Source: Tritrichomonas musculus
Taxonomy: Eukaryota > Parabasalia > Tritrichomonadida > Tritrichomonadidae
NCBI GenBank assembly: GCA_039105265.1
Contig: JAPFFF010000018.1
Span: 2,542,001-2,606,000 of the forward strand
Reading direction: 5' to 3'
DNA length: 64,000 nucleotides
The position numbers were made by a program, and so were the translations under genes. Positions within the stretch are counted from its first letter, which is position 1; each line of letters starts with the position of its first letter. The notes beneath the pieces are model-generated. The model saw only the letters and a program-made list of their open reading frames with translations, did not search any database and was not told where the DNA came from. Shown here piece by piece: positions 1 to 8,994 of this stretch.

Positions 1-59
1 TCCATCATATATTATTTATTGTAAATTCCTATTCATTCCAGTATTGTTTTAATTGTAGC

Positions 60-1691
60 AATATAGTACTGTTCATATTAGGTAAAATGTTCATTTTAAA
101 GGAAAATCTGACAAAAAGACGTTAAGGAAAAAATCTATTTTATTTGCTTTTTTCCAGCAACAAATGAATAATTTGATTTTTTAAGTAATAGCAAATTATC
201 AACAAACTAACATGAATTAAAATAACCGATGAAATGAACGTTTATAAATTCATACAAAAAGATATCAGATTTGATGATCAAAAATAAAAGTCAATTAAAA
301 CAATTAATTTTATGATTTGCGTGTTTAAAACAGATTAATTTAACAATATTCGGTATTTTTAGCCTATCCTAAATCGCTGGCGATGAGATAATTTGAATAA
401 ATAGTTTTTTTTTTATAATCATTTTTATTTTGATAATATTTACTTAAATATCAATTATTTTTTTTAGAAAAAGCAATGTAAATATAAGGTTATCATTCAT
501 TTTATATATTTCTATTATCAGCATTTCATAATTCTCAATATATATGAAAATTGTTGGATTTTTTAAAAAAGTCATCAAAAATGAATTGTTCAATTTTATA
601 ACAGAAAATATAAAAACTGCATAGCAAAAAATATAATACACATGATTTAGAAATAAGATACTAGCATAATATCACTTTTTTAAATCCCTGTAATAATAAA
701 ATTGAAAAAACGTGTTTTTAATTGATTGCTTCTTGGAAGCAAAAATTTCTGGAATATTGATATTTAAGGTGAAAATTATATGCTCAATAGTATAATATTA
801 TTAAATATAAAATTATATAGATGAAACTTAATTTGTCTTGAGAAAAATTCACTTTTTTCGAAAATTCAATAAACTTATATAAAAGAAACAAAAGTATAGG
901 TTTTCAATGCGTTTTGGTATTTATTTTCTTTCTCATATTTATTTAAAAGATTATTAATCTATTTTGAAACTTATTTTAAAAAATCAATTAATCATTTAAG
1001 AATTTTTCTTTTAAATCAATTTTTTTTCGACATTTTCAAGAATTGAGCTGTTAAAACACATCACTTCTTTCATAATCAAAATTTTCTTCATAACACAAAA
1101 CAATACCTCATATTCATTATAAATCTTAATTTTTTTTATCTTGTTATTGATGGCTGGATAGACGAAACATACGAATTAAAACAATTTCCAAATTTAAGTT
1201 TTCTGGAAGCAAAATATTGTCAAATGGAAAGTGGTGGTATGTTTAAATATGTAATTACTATATGATTAAATTTTAGTTAATTGGATAAAGAAACAATTAA
1301 TATTTAAGTAAATATTATCAAAATAAAAATGATTATAAAAAAAAAACTATTTATTCAAATTATCTCATCGCCAGCGATTTAGGATAGGCTAAAAATACCG
1401 AATATTGTTAAATTAATCTGTTTTAAACACGCAAATCATAAAATTAATTGTTTTAATTGACTTTTATTTTTGATCATCAAATCTGATATCTTTTTGTATG
1501 AATTTATAAACGTTCATTTCATCGGTTATTTTAATTCATGTTAGTTTGTTGATAATTTGCTATTACTTAAAAAATCAAATTATTCATTTGTTGCTGGAAA
1601 AAAGCAAATAAAATAGATTTTTTCCTTAACGTCTTTTTGTCAGATTTTCCTTTAAAATGAACATTTTACCTAATATGAACAGTACTATATT
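60..1691. mobile_element. Palindromic fold-back element with 391-bp terminal inverted repeats
   Basis: Positions 60-450 and 1301-1691 are near-perfect reverse complements of each other. Each arm is 391 bp, and they enclose about 850 bp of AT-rich DNA. The outer ends read TAGTACTGTTCATATTAGG and its complement. The flanks allow a TA or ATAT duplication, but this is ambiguous in such AT-rich sequence. No transposase is recognisable in the interior. A short frame at about 1047-1264 (+) contains IDGWIDETYELKQFPN and could be a decayed coding remnant. The arm length and lack of a transposase suggest a non-autonomous fold-back DNA transposon. The family is not determined. Confidence 0.8.
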
Positions 1692-2762
1692 AAATTCATT
1701 TATGTAATGAGTCATATTAAATTAAAAATAGACCATTAAAACTCTTTTAAAAATAATTTTTATCATACAATAAATCTAATTCCAAATTTTGAAAATGAAA
1801 AACCAAAAAATAAGGCTGATTTGTTCTATTTATTACATTTTTATAACGTATAAAAACCGCCGATTTCGTTCCTTTTGTTTTAACATATTATAGGCGGACT
1901 CGAACTTGATTTCCTAAAAAGTCGAGATAAAATTTTCAATTCCGAAAGTTACAACTTAAAATCTATATTTAAAAAAGTTATTTCCAAATTTGTTGGTGTA
2001 AAATGTCATTTTAATTTTTTATTTCCAAAAATTTAAGACCAAATTCCAATTGAAATATTTTTAAATCTGAAAATCTTTGAGTAAAAAGACATTAAAATGT
2101 CCCAATCTCTAAAATTTTTTGAACAAAAAATTTTTAATAGATTTTAAAATCTCAAACTTAGATTTTAATTTAGCATTAAAAAAGTTCAAATTCCCGAAGT
2201 CACAATTTAATTTCTCCTAAATAGAACCTTAATGTCCAAAAGCTATATCCCAAAAAGTCTCATAAAAATCCTCATGCCTAGGATTTTTTCTCTCAATATG
2301 CTTTTTAAAATAGATCAGAAGTGCGAGAACCTAAATAACGTATTTTTGTATAATTTAGTATGTTCATTATCTTTGTATCTTATCATGAATACTTTAATAT
2401 TATTTTCATTTTAATATTAATAAACTTCTTAATATTCCATTTATTGGTATAAAATGAAATAGATTAATTATTCATCAAAATACTGATCATTTAAAAAAAC
2501 TGAAATTTGTTGTGTTATCTCGATATCTGATAAATAAATTAATATTAAATTTTTATTTATATGATTTATTTAATATCATATATATTATATATTGGTTATA
2601 AAGAAAAATAACATTTTTAAATAATAATATTTGCATTTTATAAAACTATTGTTTTATTTAAGCTTATTTTGAGGGATAGATTGAATTTCTAGGGGATAAC
2701 TATTATTATATATTTATATATATAAATATATTATATCATATTAAAATATAAAAAAAAATCAC

Positions 2763-3684
2763 TCGACAGGCGTAGCTCTATTTTAACTTTTATAAAACTT
2801 ATTTTTTTTTCTGGGGAAAACGTTATTTTTAATTTTTTGATAATTTTCGGTTCACTTTTTGATAATCATCGAATGACTTTTTGATAACTTTTAGTTTATT
2901 TTTTGTTTATTTTCGGTTCACTTTTTGTTAATTTTCGGTTCACTTTTTGATAATTTTCGGTTCACTTTTTGTAAACTTTCGATCGACTTTTTGATAATTT
3001 ATGATTTATTTTTTGTTTATTTTCGGTTCACTTTTTGTTAATTTTCGGTTCACTTTTTGATAATTTTCGATTGACTTTTTAAGAAGTATCAACTTTTTAG
3101 GTAATTCAATTTTTTTTATGTTTTGTTTCTTTATTTTATTTATTTTAAAGTAATTTATGCGAAATTTCAAGAAATAAAAGACATATGACACTTCCTAAAT
3201 ACTTATTCAAGTATATTCTATAAATATGAAGAGAAAATTTAATATGATTTTTCCATTAAAGAAGTTTTCATCAAAATTTATTGAAAAAAATTATAATCTA
3301 CTTAAGTAAAGTATTTTCCATAAGTTAATCACTTTTTTTTCTAAAAGAAAGTATATTTCTCAATAATAATTGAAGATTTTTTTTGATTATTTTGATATAT
3401 TACCCAAATAAACTTTATATTTACATAAAATAATCTGTATTTATAATCATTTTCATTCTTTTTTCTTATTCCTATTTGATCAACGAGATAATATTTTTAT
3501 CTTAATTAATGTAAAATAATATAAAGAACATTTAATACACTGATATTAGATTTAAAATAACTTGTATTTATGTTAAAAAGTCAGTTTCAGTTATCTATTT
3601 GATCCAAATATATTATCCTTATTATTTCCATATTCAATAGTTTACAATTAAAAACTAAAATGTTTATAAAACTACACCTGTCGA
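2763..3684. repeat. Inverted repeat pair, possible third-level nested insertion
   Basis: TCGACAGGCGTAGCT at 2763-2777 is the reverse complement, with two mismatches, of AACTACACCTGTCGA at 3670-3684. These ends lie within the nested 2317-3787 element and bracket its tandem array. No convincing flanking duplication is visible. They may be sub-terminal repeats of that element or the ends of a further insertion. Confidence 0.4.
2832..3085. repeat. 22-bp tandem repeat array (about 11 degenerate copies)
   Basis: The unit is close to TTCGGTTCACTTTTTGATAA plus TT. It recurs with variants such as GTTAATT and GTTTATT. A higher-order pattern is visible: the block at about 2896-2985 is repeated at about 3016-3085. 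The array lies inside the nested transposon. The open frames over it are by-products of the repeat, not genes. Confidence 0.85.
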
Positions 3685-4783
3685 ATAAATAATTTTAATT
3701 TTATGTTTTTTATATTCTATATAGAGCAAATAATATAATATTTAAAAATAAAAGATATTGGAGACTTTTTATAGTTCCCGCACTTCTAATAGATCAAATA
3801 TCCTGAGTTTTATGCTCAAATATACTTTTTTTAAATGAAAGTATTATTTTGTTCATAAGAATAATCAAATGAATAAAAAAAAAAAAACTTTTATTTAAAG
3901 AAAGTTCATTTGAGTTAAAAGAAAGTACATTTGAGTTGAAAATTGATTTTGAAACATTTCTTTATAAATTAAGTTTTTTAATTTTTACGTTTCATTCAAT
4001 TTAAAAGGATAATATCTTATTAAATAAACATTTATATATTTTATTTTTGATTTATTAGTTATATATTTTATTACATAAATTATATTTATAATAAAATTAA
4101 TTTTTTAATATTTTTTTAATTGAGATATATCAAAAAAAATCCTATCGGACGTGAAAATTTCCAAATTGAGTTTACTTTTGATAGTTCATTTTTCCATCAA
4201 AAAGTTCTCATAAGATAATTTTCAATTCAATTTAATTTTTTATACAAGTTATAAATTGAACTATATTTTTTTTTTATTCATTTGATTATTCTTATGAACA
4301 AAATAATACTTTCATTTAAAAAATAGTATATTTGAGCATAAAACTCAGGATATTTGATCTATTTTAAAAAGCATATTGAGAGAAAAAATCCTAGGCATGA
4401 GGATTTTTATGAGACTTTTTGGGATATAGCTTTTGGACATTAAGGTTCTATTTAGGAGAAATTAAATTGTGACTTCGGGAATTTGAACTTTTTTAATGCT
4501 AAATTAAAATCTAAGTTTGAGATTTTAAAATCTATTAAAAATTTTTTGTTCAAAAAATTTTAGAGATTGGGACATTTTAATGTCTTTTTACTCAAAGATT
4601 TTCAGATTTAAAAATATTTCAATTGGAATTTGGTCTTAAATTTTTGGAAATAAAAAATTAAAATGACATTTTACACCAACAAATTTGGAAATAACTTTTT
4701 TAAATATAGATTTTAAGTTGTAACTTTTGGAATTGAAAATTTTATCTCGACTTTTTAGGAAATCAAGTTCGAGTCCGCCTATA

Positions 4784-5228
4784 TTATCAACTCTGTATCC
4801 TGTTTTTTCAAAAACGATACTGCTAGCTTTTTAAAATATATTTAAGTTAAAAATATATATCATTTTATATTTTCTTTTTATTATTAGGGAAAAATTACAT
4901 TTTAAATAATAATTGTTCAAGATAATTATAATCATTTTAATATAGGCACTTTTTGAATAGTCATTCAAAAAGTGACTTGTTTTTAAATCAAATTTTAATT
5001 CAAATTTTTCCCCCTATTTTTTTTTTTTTTTTTGGGGGGGGGGGGGAATTGGGGGAAATTACAAAAAATCTTCCTCCTAGTAGAATTAGGGGAACCACGT
5101 GATAGTTTGTATGATTGTTTTGAAATATGAATTTTGAGATAAATCAATTGAGATGAATTATTTGAAAAGTTATGCATTTTCACTTTAATAAGTTCAATTG
5201 AATTTTTTCTCAATAAAAGATTTTGAAA
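4784..5228. other. Intergenic, with T17-G13 homopolymer junction
   Basis: No gene is visible. A C5TA run is followed by 17 T (5017-5033) directly joined to 13 G (5034-5046), then AATT and five more G. Such a junction is prone to sequencing and assembly error. The small open frame across it encodes low-complexity residues and is not supported as a gene. The last 30 bases are the leader of the RhoGAP gene and contain CTCAATAA, an initiator-like motif. Confidence 0.6.
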
Positions 5229-7058
5229 ATGAAAAGTAGAATAAACACTCTTCCCTTCAGAAGAGAAAATGCTTCGATTTTTGGAAAACCATTAGAAGAG
5301 CTTATATTAAATGATAATGGTGTTCCAATTTTCTTTGATTTAGTTTGTTCAGAAATTATTAAACATGTTACAAGCAAAGGGATTTTTAGAAAATGCGGAG
5401 ATCAGGAACAAATTGAATTAATTGGAAATTTAGCAGCAAATTCGGATTTTCAAATACCTCCAATGACTGATATAAATACCTTAACATCATTTCTCAAAAA
5501 GTGGCTTCGTGACCTTCCTGAATCAATATTAACACCTCAAATAATCAAAAAGTATTTTAGATCAGACGATCCAAAAACAGGACCTCTAGCTTTTGAAAAA
5601 TTATCATCTATCAACAGAAAATGCTTAGCAATTTTATTCAATATCATTACACTAGTAATAAAAGAAGAATCTATCAATTTAATGTCAATGGATAATTTGG
5701 TTATATGCTTAATTCCCTCAATTATTCAATCTTCGAACTTGCCTGATTACGGTGATAACTTTTCATTTCAATCACTTTTTAATTCAATTACTCCTTTCAT
5801 AAATAAAGCAGGAAATGATTTTGTCTTTGTTCCAAAACAGAAAGAAAAAACAAGTTTTAATTTCCCTCATAATAAATTAAGATTAAATACCATAGGCGGT
5901 ACCAACAATAGTTATAAGAGAAGAGGAATGACTCTGGTAGATCCAAATTCAAAACGTCGCCATCTTGCTTTTCAAAATGCAAGAACAGAAAAGTCAAGAG
6001 CATGCCCTCTTGCTAACGATGATCCCAAATTTAAGTTGCGCAGTTGCCCTGATTTAGAAGTTAAAACTAACCAAAATACATCTTTAAATTCTTTCGAATC
6101 TTTACCTATTCCTTTATATACTGCTGATGCAAATCTTGATGCAGTTAATCCAAAACCGTCAGAAGATGATAATAAATCATCTGAAGATACCAAAAATACA
6201 CAAGAAAATCTTACCAAACCAAAAAGCGGCAAAAAATCCAGAAATGGTAAAAATTCAAAATCAAAAAAGAAATCATCAAAAAATAACAAAAAATCATCAG
6301 AAAATAGCCAGTTACTACAAGAGAATAATGAAGAGCCCAAAGAAGATCAAAAATTAGATTTTACAAATTCAACCAAAAACGAAGAATCATCTAGGCGCTC
6401 TTCAGAAAATGATTCATCAGATGGAAAAGAAGAGTTATCGGAAGAAAACAAAGAACCTGATGTTCAATCATCGGGCAAAACATCACCTCGAAATAAAGAA
6501 AAATCCAAAAAAAAGAAACATTCACCAAGAAAAGACAAAAAAATACTTGACAAAAAGGAAGAATCATCAGATGAAAATAGAAAGAAAATTGATGAAAAAG
6601 AAGAAAAAGAAAAAATAATAGAAAAAGAAGAAGAAAACAAAGAATCTCCAAAAAGAAAAATTATAGAAGATAAAGATGAATCATCTGATGAAAACAAAAA
6701 AATTATTGAAGAAAAAGAGGAAGAATTATCGGACGATAACCAAAAAGTTAATGAAGAGAAAGAAGAATCGTCATCAGATGAAAACAAAGAAATTATCGAA
6801 GAAAAAGAAGAATCATCATCAAATAAAAACAAAAAAATTATAGAGGAAAAAGAAGAATTATCAGATGAAAACAAAAAAATCATCGAAGAAAAAGAAGAAT
6901 CGTCATCAGATGAAAACAAAAAAATCATCGAAGAAAAAGAAGAATCATCATCAAATGAAAATAAGAAAGTTAATGAGGAGAAAGAGGAAGAATCTTCAGA
7001 CGAAAACAAAAAAATTATAGAGGAAAAAGAAGCATCATCTGATGAAAACAACGAATAA
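5229..7058 (+). CDS. RhoGAP-domain protein with long charged repeat tail
   Basis: This predicted Rho-family GTPase-activating protein has 609 aa, starting at the ATG at 5229; the open frame reaches six bases further up through a TTG. The RhoGAP domain spans about residues 8-200. It has FGKPLEELI, the arginine-finger loop GIFRKCG, LTSFLKKWLRDLPESILT (matching the family LLKxxLRxLPEPLLT) and the helix MSMDNLVICLIPSII. The remaining 400 residues are Lys/Glu/Ser-rich. From about residue 440 they become a degenerate tandem repeat of about 16 residues, SSDENKKIIEEKEE-like, with a matching DNA repeat at about 6540-7050. The tail has no recognised domain and may be disordered or helical. The domain call is firm; the GTPase target is unknown. 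Confidence 0.9.
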   Translation: MKSRINTLPFRRENASIFGKPLEELILNDNGVPIFFDLVCSEIIKHVTSKGIFRKCGDQEQIELIGNLAANSDFQIPPMTDINTLTSFLKKWLRDLPESILTPQIIKKYFRSDDPKTGPLAFEKLSSINRKCLAILFNIITLVIKEESINLMSMDNLVICLIPSIIQSSNLPDYGDNFSFQSLFNSITPFINKAGNDFVFVPKQKEKTSFNFPHNKLRLNTIGGTNNSYKRRGMTLVDPNSKRRHLAFQNARTEKSRACPLANDDPKFKLRSCPDLEVKTNQNTSLNSFESLPIPLYTADANLDAVNPKPSEDDNKSSEDTKNTQENLTKPKSGKKSRNGKNSKSKKKSSKNNKKSSENSQLLQENNEEPKEDQKLDFTNSTKNEESSRRSSENDSSDGKEELSEENKEPDVQSSGKTSPRNKEKSKKKKHSPRKDKKILDKKEESSDENRKKIDEKEEKEKIIEKEEENKESPKRKIIEDKDESSDENKKIIEEKEEELSDDNQKVNEEKEESSSDENKEIIEEKEESSSNKNKKIIEEKEELSDENKKIIEEKEESSSDENKKIIEEKEESSSNENKKVNEEKEEESSDENKKIIEEKEASSDENNE

Positions 7059-7383
7059 ATATAAGATAATTACGATTTTTTTAATATCATGATAGACATT
7101 ATTACTTACAAAACAAGATATATATATATATTGAACAGGAAATTACACGGATATCTTCTTATCAGAAAAAAAAATAATTCTCAAAGAGGAATAAAACGAT
7201 TTATTGCCATGCTTATTTGTTCCCACCGCCATTTTTACTGTATTTTTGTTCATACTGTTAAATAATAGAAAATTTCTATTTTAAAGTTTGTCAATTATTG
7301 AGTGATAAACCTATTAGCACAATATTTTTTTTTATAAACATTCTTTCGGCTTTTTTTATTATTATTACTATTATTTAATTTAT
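7059..7383. other. Intergenic / unresolved 5' region of the next gene
   Basis: There is no clear gene. It has AT-rich stretches and a TATATATATATA run. The frame of the following armadillo-like gene stays open from 7318 but has no ATG here. On the minus strand, 7213-7257 could encode a C-terminal tail ending SKNGGGNK, but the frame is closed immediately upstream by TAA, so I do not call it. Confidence 0.4.
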
Positions 7384-8718
7384 TCACCTGGCATTCCAAT
7401 TTCGAATGTCAACCAAGTATCTATTCAAAAAGTCACTTTTAAAAGAACGAATTATAAAATCTCCAGCAAAATCAGAAACGAAATTACATCTGTTGATTTT
7501 CTTTCTGAAGATATAAAAAATAGCGATAGTGGATATGATGAAACACAAAAAATTAATGAATATATCACGAGTTTACTTAATGAAGTTAATGAATCTAATC
7601 AAGAGGATTTATTTAGCATGCTTCAACATATTATATATTTTTCATCCAATGATATTGACCAGAATTCTATTTTTTTAAATCATCAGTTTTTAGAGAGGTT
7701 AATAAATTATTATCTGTTTGAGCTTAACATCAGTTCAGTGTTTATTATTTGCCATAACATAATCACAGATTCAAACTTTAATTTGGATTTGCTCAATATA
7801 ATTATAGAATCAAACTATATTCCTTTTTTCCTCAAAAATTTTCAGTCAAACGAACATTTCTTAACAATGTTAAATACATTAATATATAAAATCCATATTT
7901 TAAAACCAAAAGAACTTATAATCTTTAACGATACAATTCCTGCTATGATCAATACAATTATATCAAATTTTTTTAAAGACCAGTTATTGTGTATTGATTC
8001 ACTATGCAACCTTTCATCTACCCCTGGATGCCTGAATGCGGCATTAAAATATGGCTTACTTGATGCATTTCAAAAAACGCTTCCTTATTCGAAAATCTTA
8101 ACTTTTTGTAAGATTCTATTTTTATTTCTTCAAATTCATGAAATTGATGCCTCGTTTAAATTACCAAATGACACAATACTATCATTACTTTTGTATCATT
8201 TTGAAATATCAGAAGATAAAGAAGCAATTATTATGATTGATTATCTCAGATATTTAATTAATGACGATACTCAATTTTTCTTTGAATCAGACATTATTAA
8301 TGAGCTACTATCAATTACTCTAAAATGCTCATTTAAAAAAAAGAAAGAAATTGTTTATTTTTTTGCTCAATCTTTCCCAATTATTTTTCAAAACTGCTCT
8401 CAATTTTTACATCAAATTTGTATTAAAACTGTTGGAATAAAATTTCAAAACGCAACGATTCACAATATTATATCTTTAATTATGGAAACATGCATGTCAT
8501 TCGATGATAACAAAATAGACACTTGTTTGAAAGCTATCGAATTCTATTTTTCTCAAAATCTTAATGATGCTTATTCAGCAGCAGATGAAACCAATTTTTC
8601 AAATATCTTGTTTGAAATAGTGAATAATAACACTAGACCTATATTTACTATTAATTTTGCGCAATTTCTCTTATCTTCATTTTTCAATGAGACAGTTAGC
8701 AATGAAAATGAAATCTGA
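7384..8718 (+). CDS. Armadillo-like helical protein, 5' end unclear
   Basis: The first in-frame ATG is at 7618 and gives 366 aa. The same frame is open back to 7318, and from about 7384 it reads like real coding sequence (SPGIPISNVNQVSIQKVTFK, then SEDIKNSDSGYDETQKINEY), running straight into the ATG-started part. The body is a series of amphipathic helices of ARM/HEAT type, with no catalytic motif. Such proteins are abundant in trichomonads. No in-frame ATG exists upstream, and I see no trichomonad-type splice motif. The true start may be a non-AUG codon, an unseen intron, a sequence error, or a lost 5' end. I give the apparent coding extent; 7618-8718 is the conservative version. Function unknown. 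Confidence 0.7.
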   Translation, partial: SPGIPISNVNQVSIQKVTFKRTNYKISSKIRNEITSVDFLSEDIKNSDSGYDETQKINEYITSLLNEVNESNQEDLFSMLQHIIYFSSNDIDQNSIFLNHQFLERLINYYLFELNISSVFIICHNIITDSNFNLDLLNIIIESNYIPFFLKNFQSNEHFLTMLNTLIYKIHILKPKELIIFNDTIPAMINTIISNFFKDQLLCIDSLCNLSSTPGCLNAALKYGLLDAFQKTLPYSKILTFCKILFLFLQIHEIDASFKLPNDTILSLLLYHFEISEDKEAIIMIDYLRYLINDDTQFFFESDIINELLSITLKCSFKKKKEIVYFFAQSFPIIFQNCSQFLHQICIKTVGIKFQNATIHNIISLIMETCMSFDDNKIDTCLKAIEFYFSQNLNDAYSAADETNFSNILFEIVNNNTRPIFTINFAQFLLSSFFNETVSNENEI

Positions 8719-8994
8719 TAAAAAAATCATCGTATTTTACTTGGAAAACATATTTATCATATAATAAGACCTATAATATCACATACTTTTTATATTAAGC
8801 AAATACGATATAATCTTCATTGCTATTTTCGAACATTTTTATGATCGTTTATATTTTATTTCATAATTATCATAGATAATCAATATTTTATTTTGTTATT
8901 ATAAAAGTAAATCTACTTTATTATTATTATTATAAAAACAAATTATATAGATATTTATCCTGATTACTTTTTTATTTACTTACAAACAATGAAT

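Larger units (their letters stand above)
2317..3787. mobile_element. Nested DNA transposon with 8-bp target duplication (hAT-like)
   Basis: This 1471-bp element sits inside the left arm of the outer fold-back element. Its ends are AGAAGTGCGAGAAC and the complement of AGAAGTGCGGGAAC, a 14-bp inverted repeat with one mismatch. It is flanked by AATAGATC at 2309-2316 and 3788-3795. The uninterrupted right arm of the host element carries a single AATAGATC at the equivalent place, so it is an internal empty-site control. An 8-bp duplication is typical of hAT elements, but other superfamilies also make 8-9 bp. No transposase frame is present, so it is non-autonomous. It contains a 22-bp tandem array. 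Confidence 0.8.
1892..4780. mobile_element. Outer fold-back DNA element, interrupted by a nested insertion
   Basis: The termini read AGGCGGACTCGAACTTGATT and its complement. The right arm (about 4270-4783) is one continuous repeat of about 515 bp. The left arm matches it in two pieces, 1889-2316 and 3796 to about 3890, separated by another element. Both ends are flanked by the 7-bp direct repeat ATATTAT (1885-1891 and 4781-4787), which looks like a target duplication although it is low complexity. The 380-bp centre (3891-4269) has no open frame. It appears to be a non-autonomous element with very long inverted repeats. Maverick/Polinton-type ends also start with AG, but nothing inside supports that assignment. 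Confidence 0.8.

Noticed and set aside
3006-3191. Minus-strand 61-aa Lys/Ile-rich frame
   Set aside because: It is produced by the 22-bp tandem repeat and AT-rich DNA inside a transposon.
5972-7051. Several Ser/Phe-rich frames on the minus strand opposite the RhoGAP tail
   Set aside because: They are antisense reflections of the Lys/Glu/Ser repeat and start without upstream signals.
7213-7257. Possible C-terminal exon ending SKNGGGNK on the minus strand
   Set aside because: TAA closes the frame immediately upstream and no trichomonad-type splice motif is visible.
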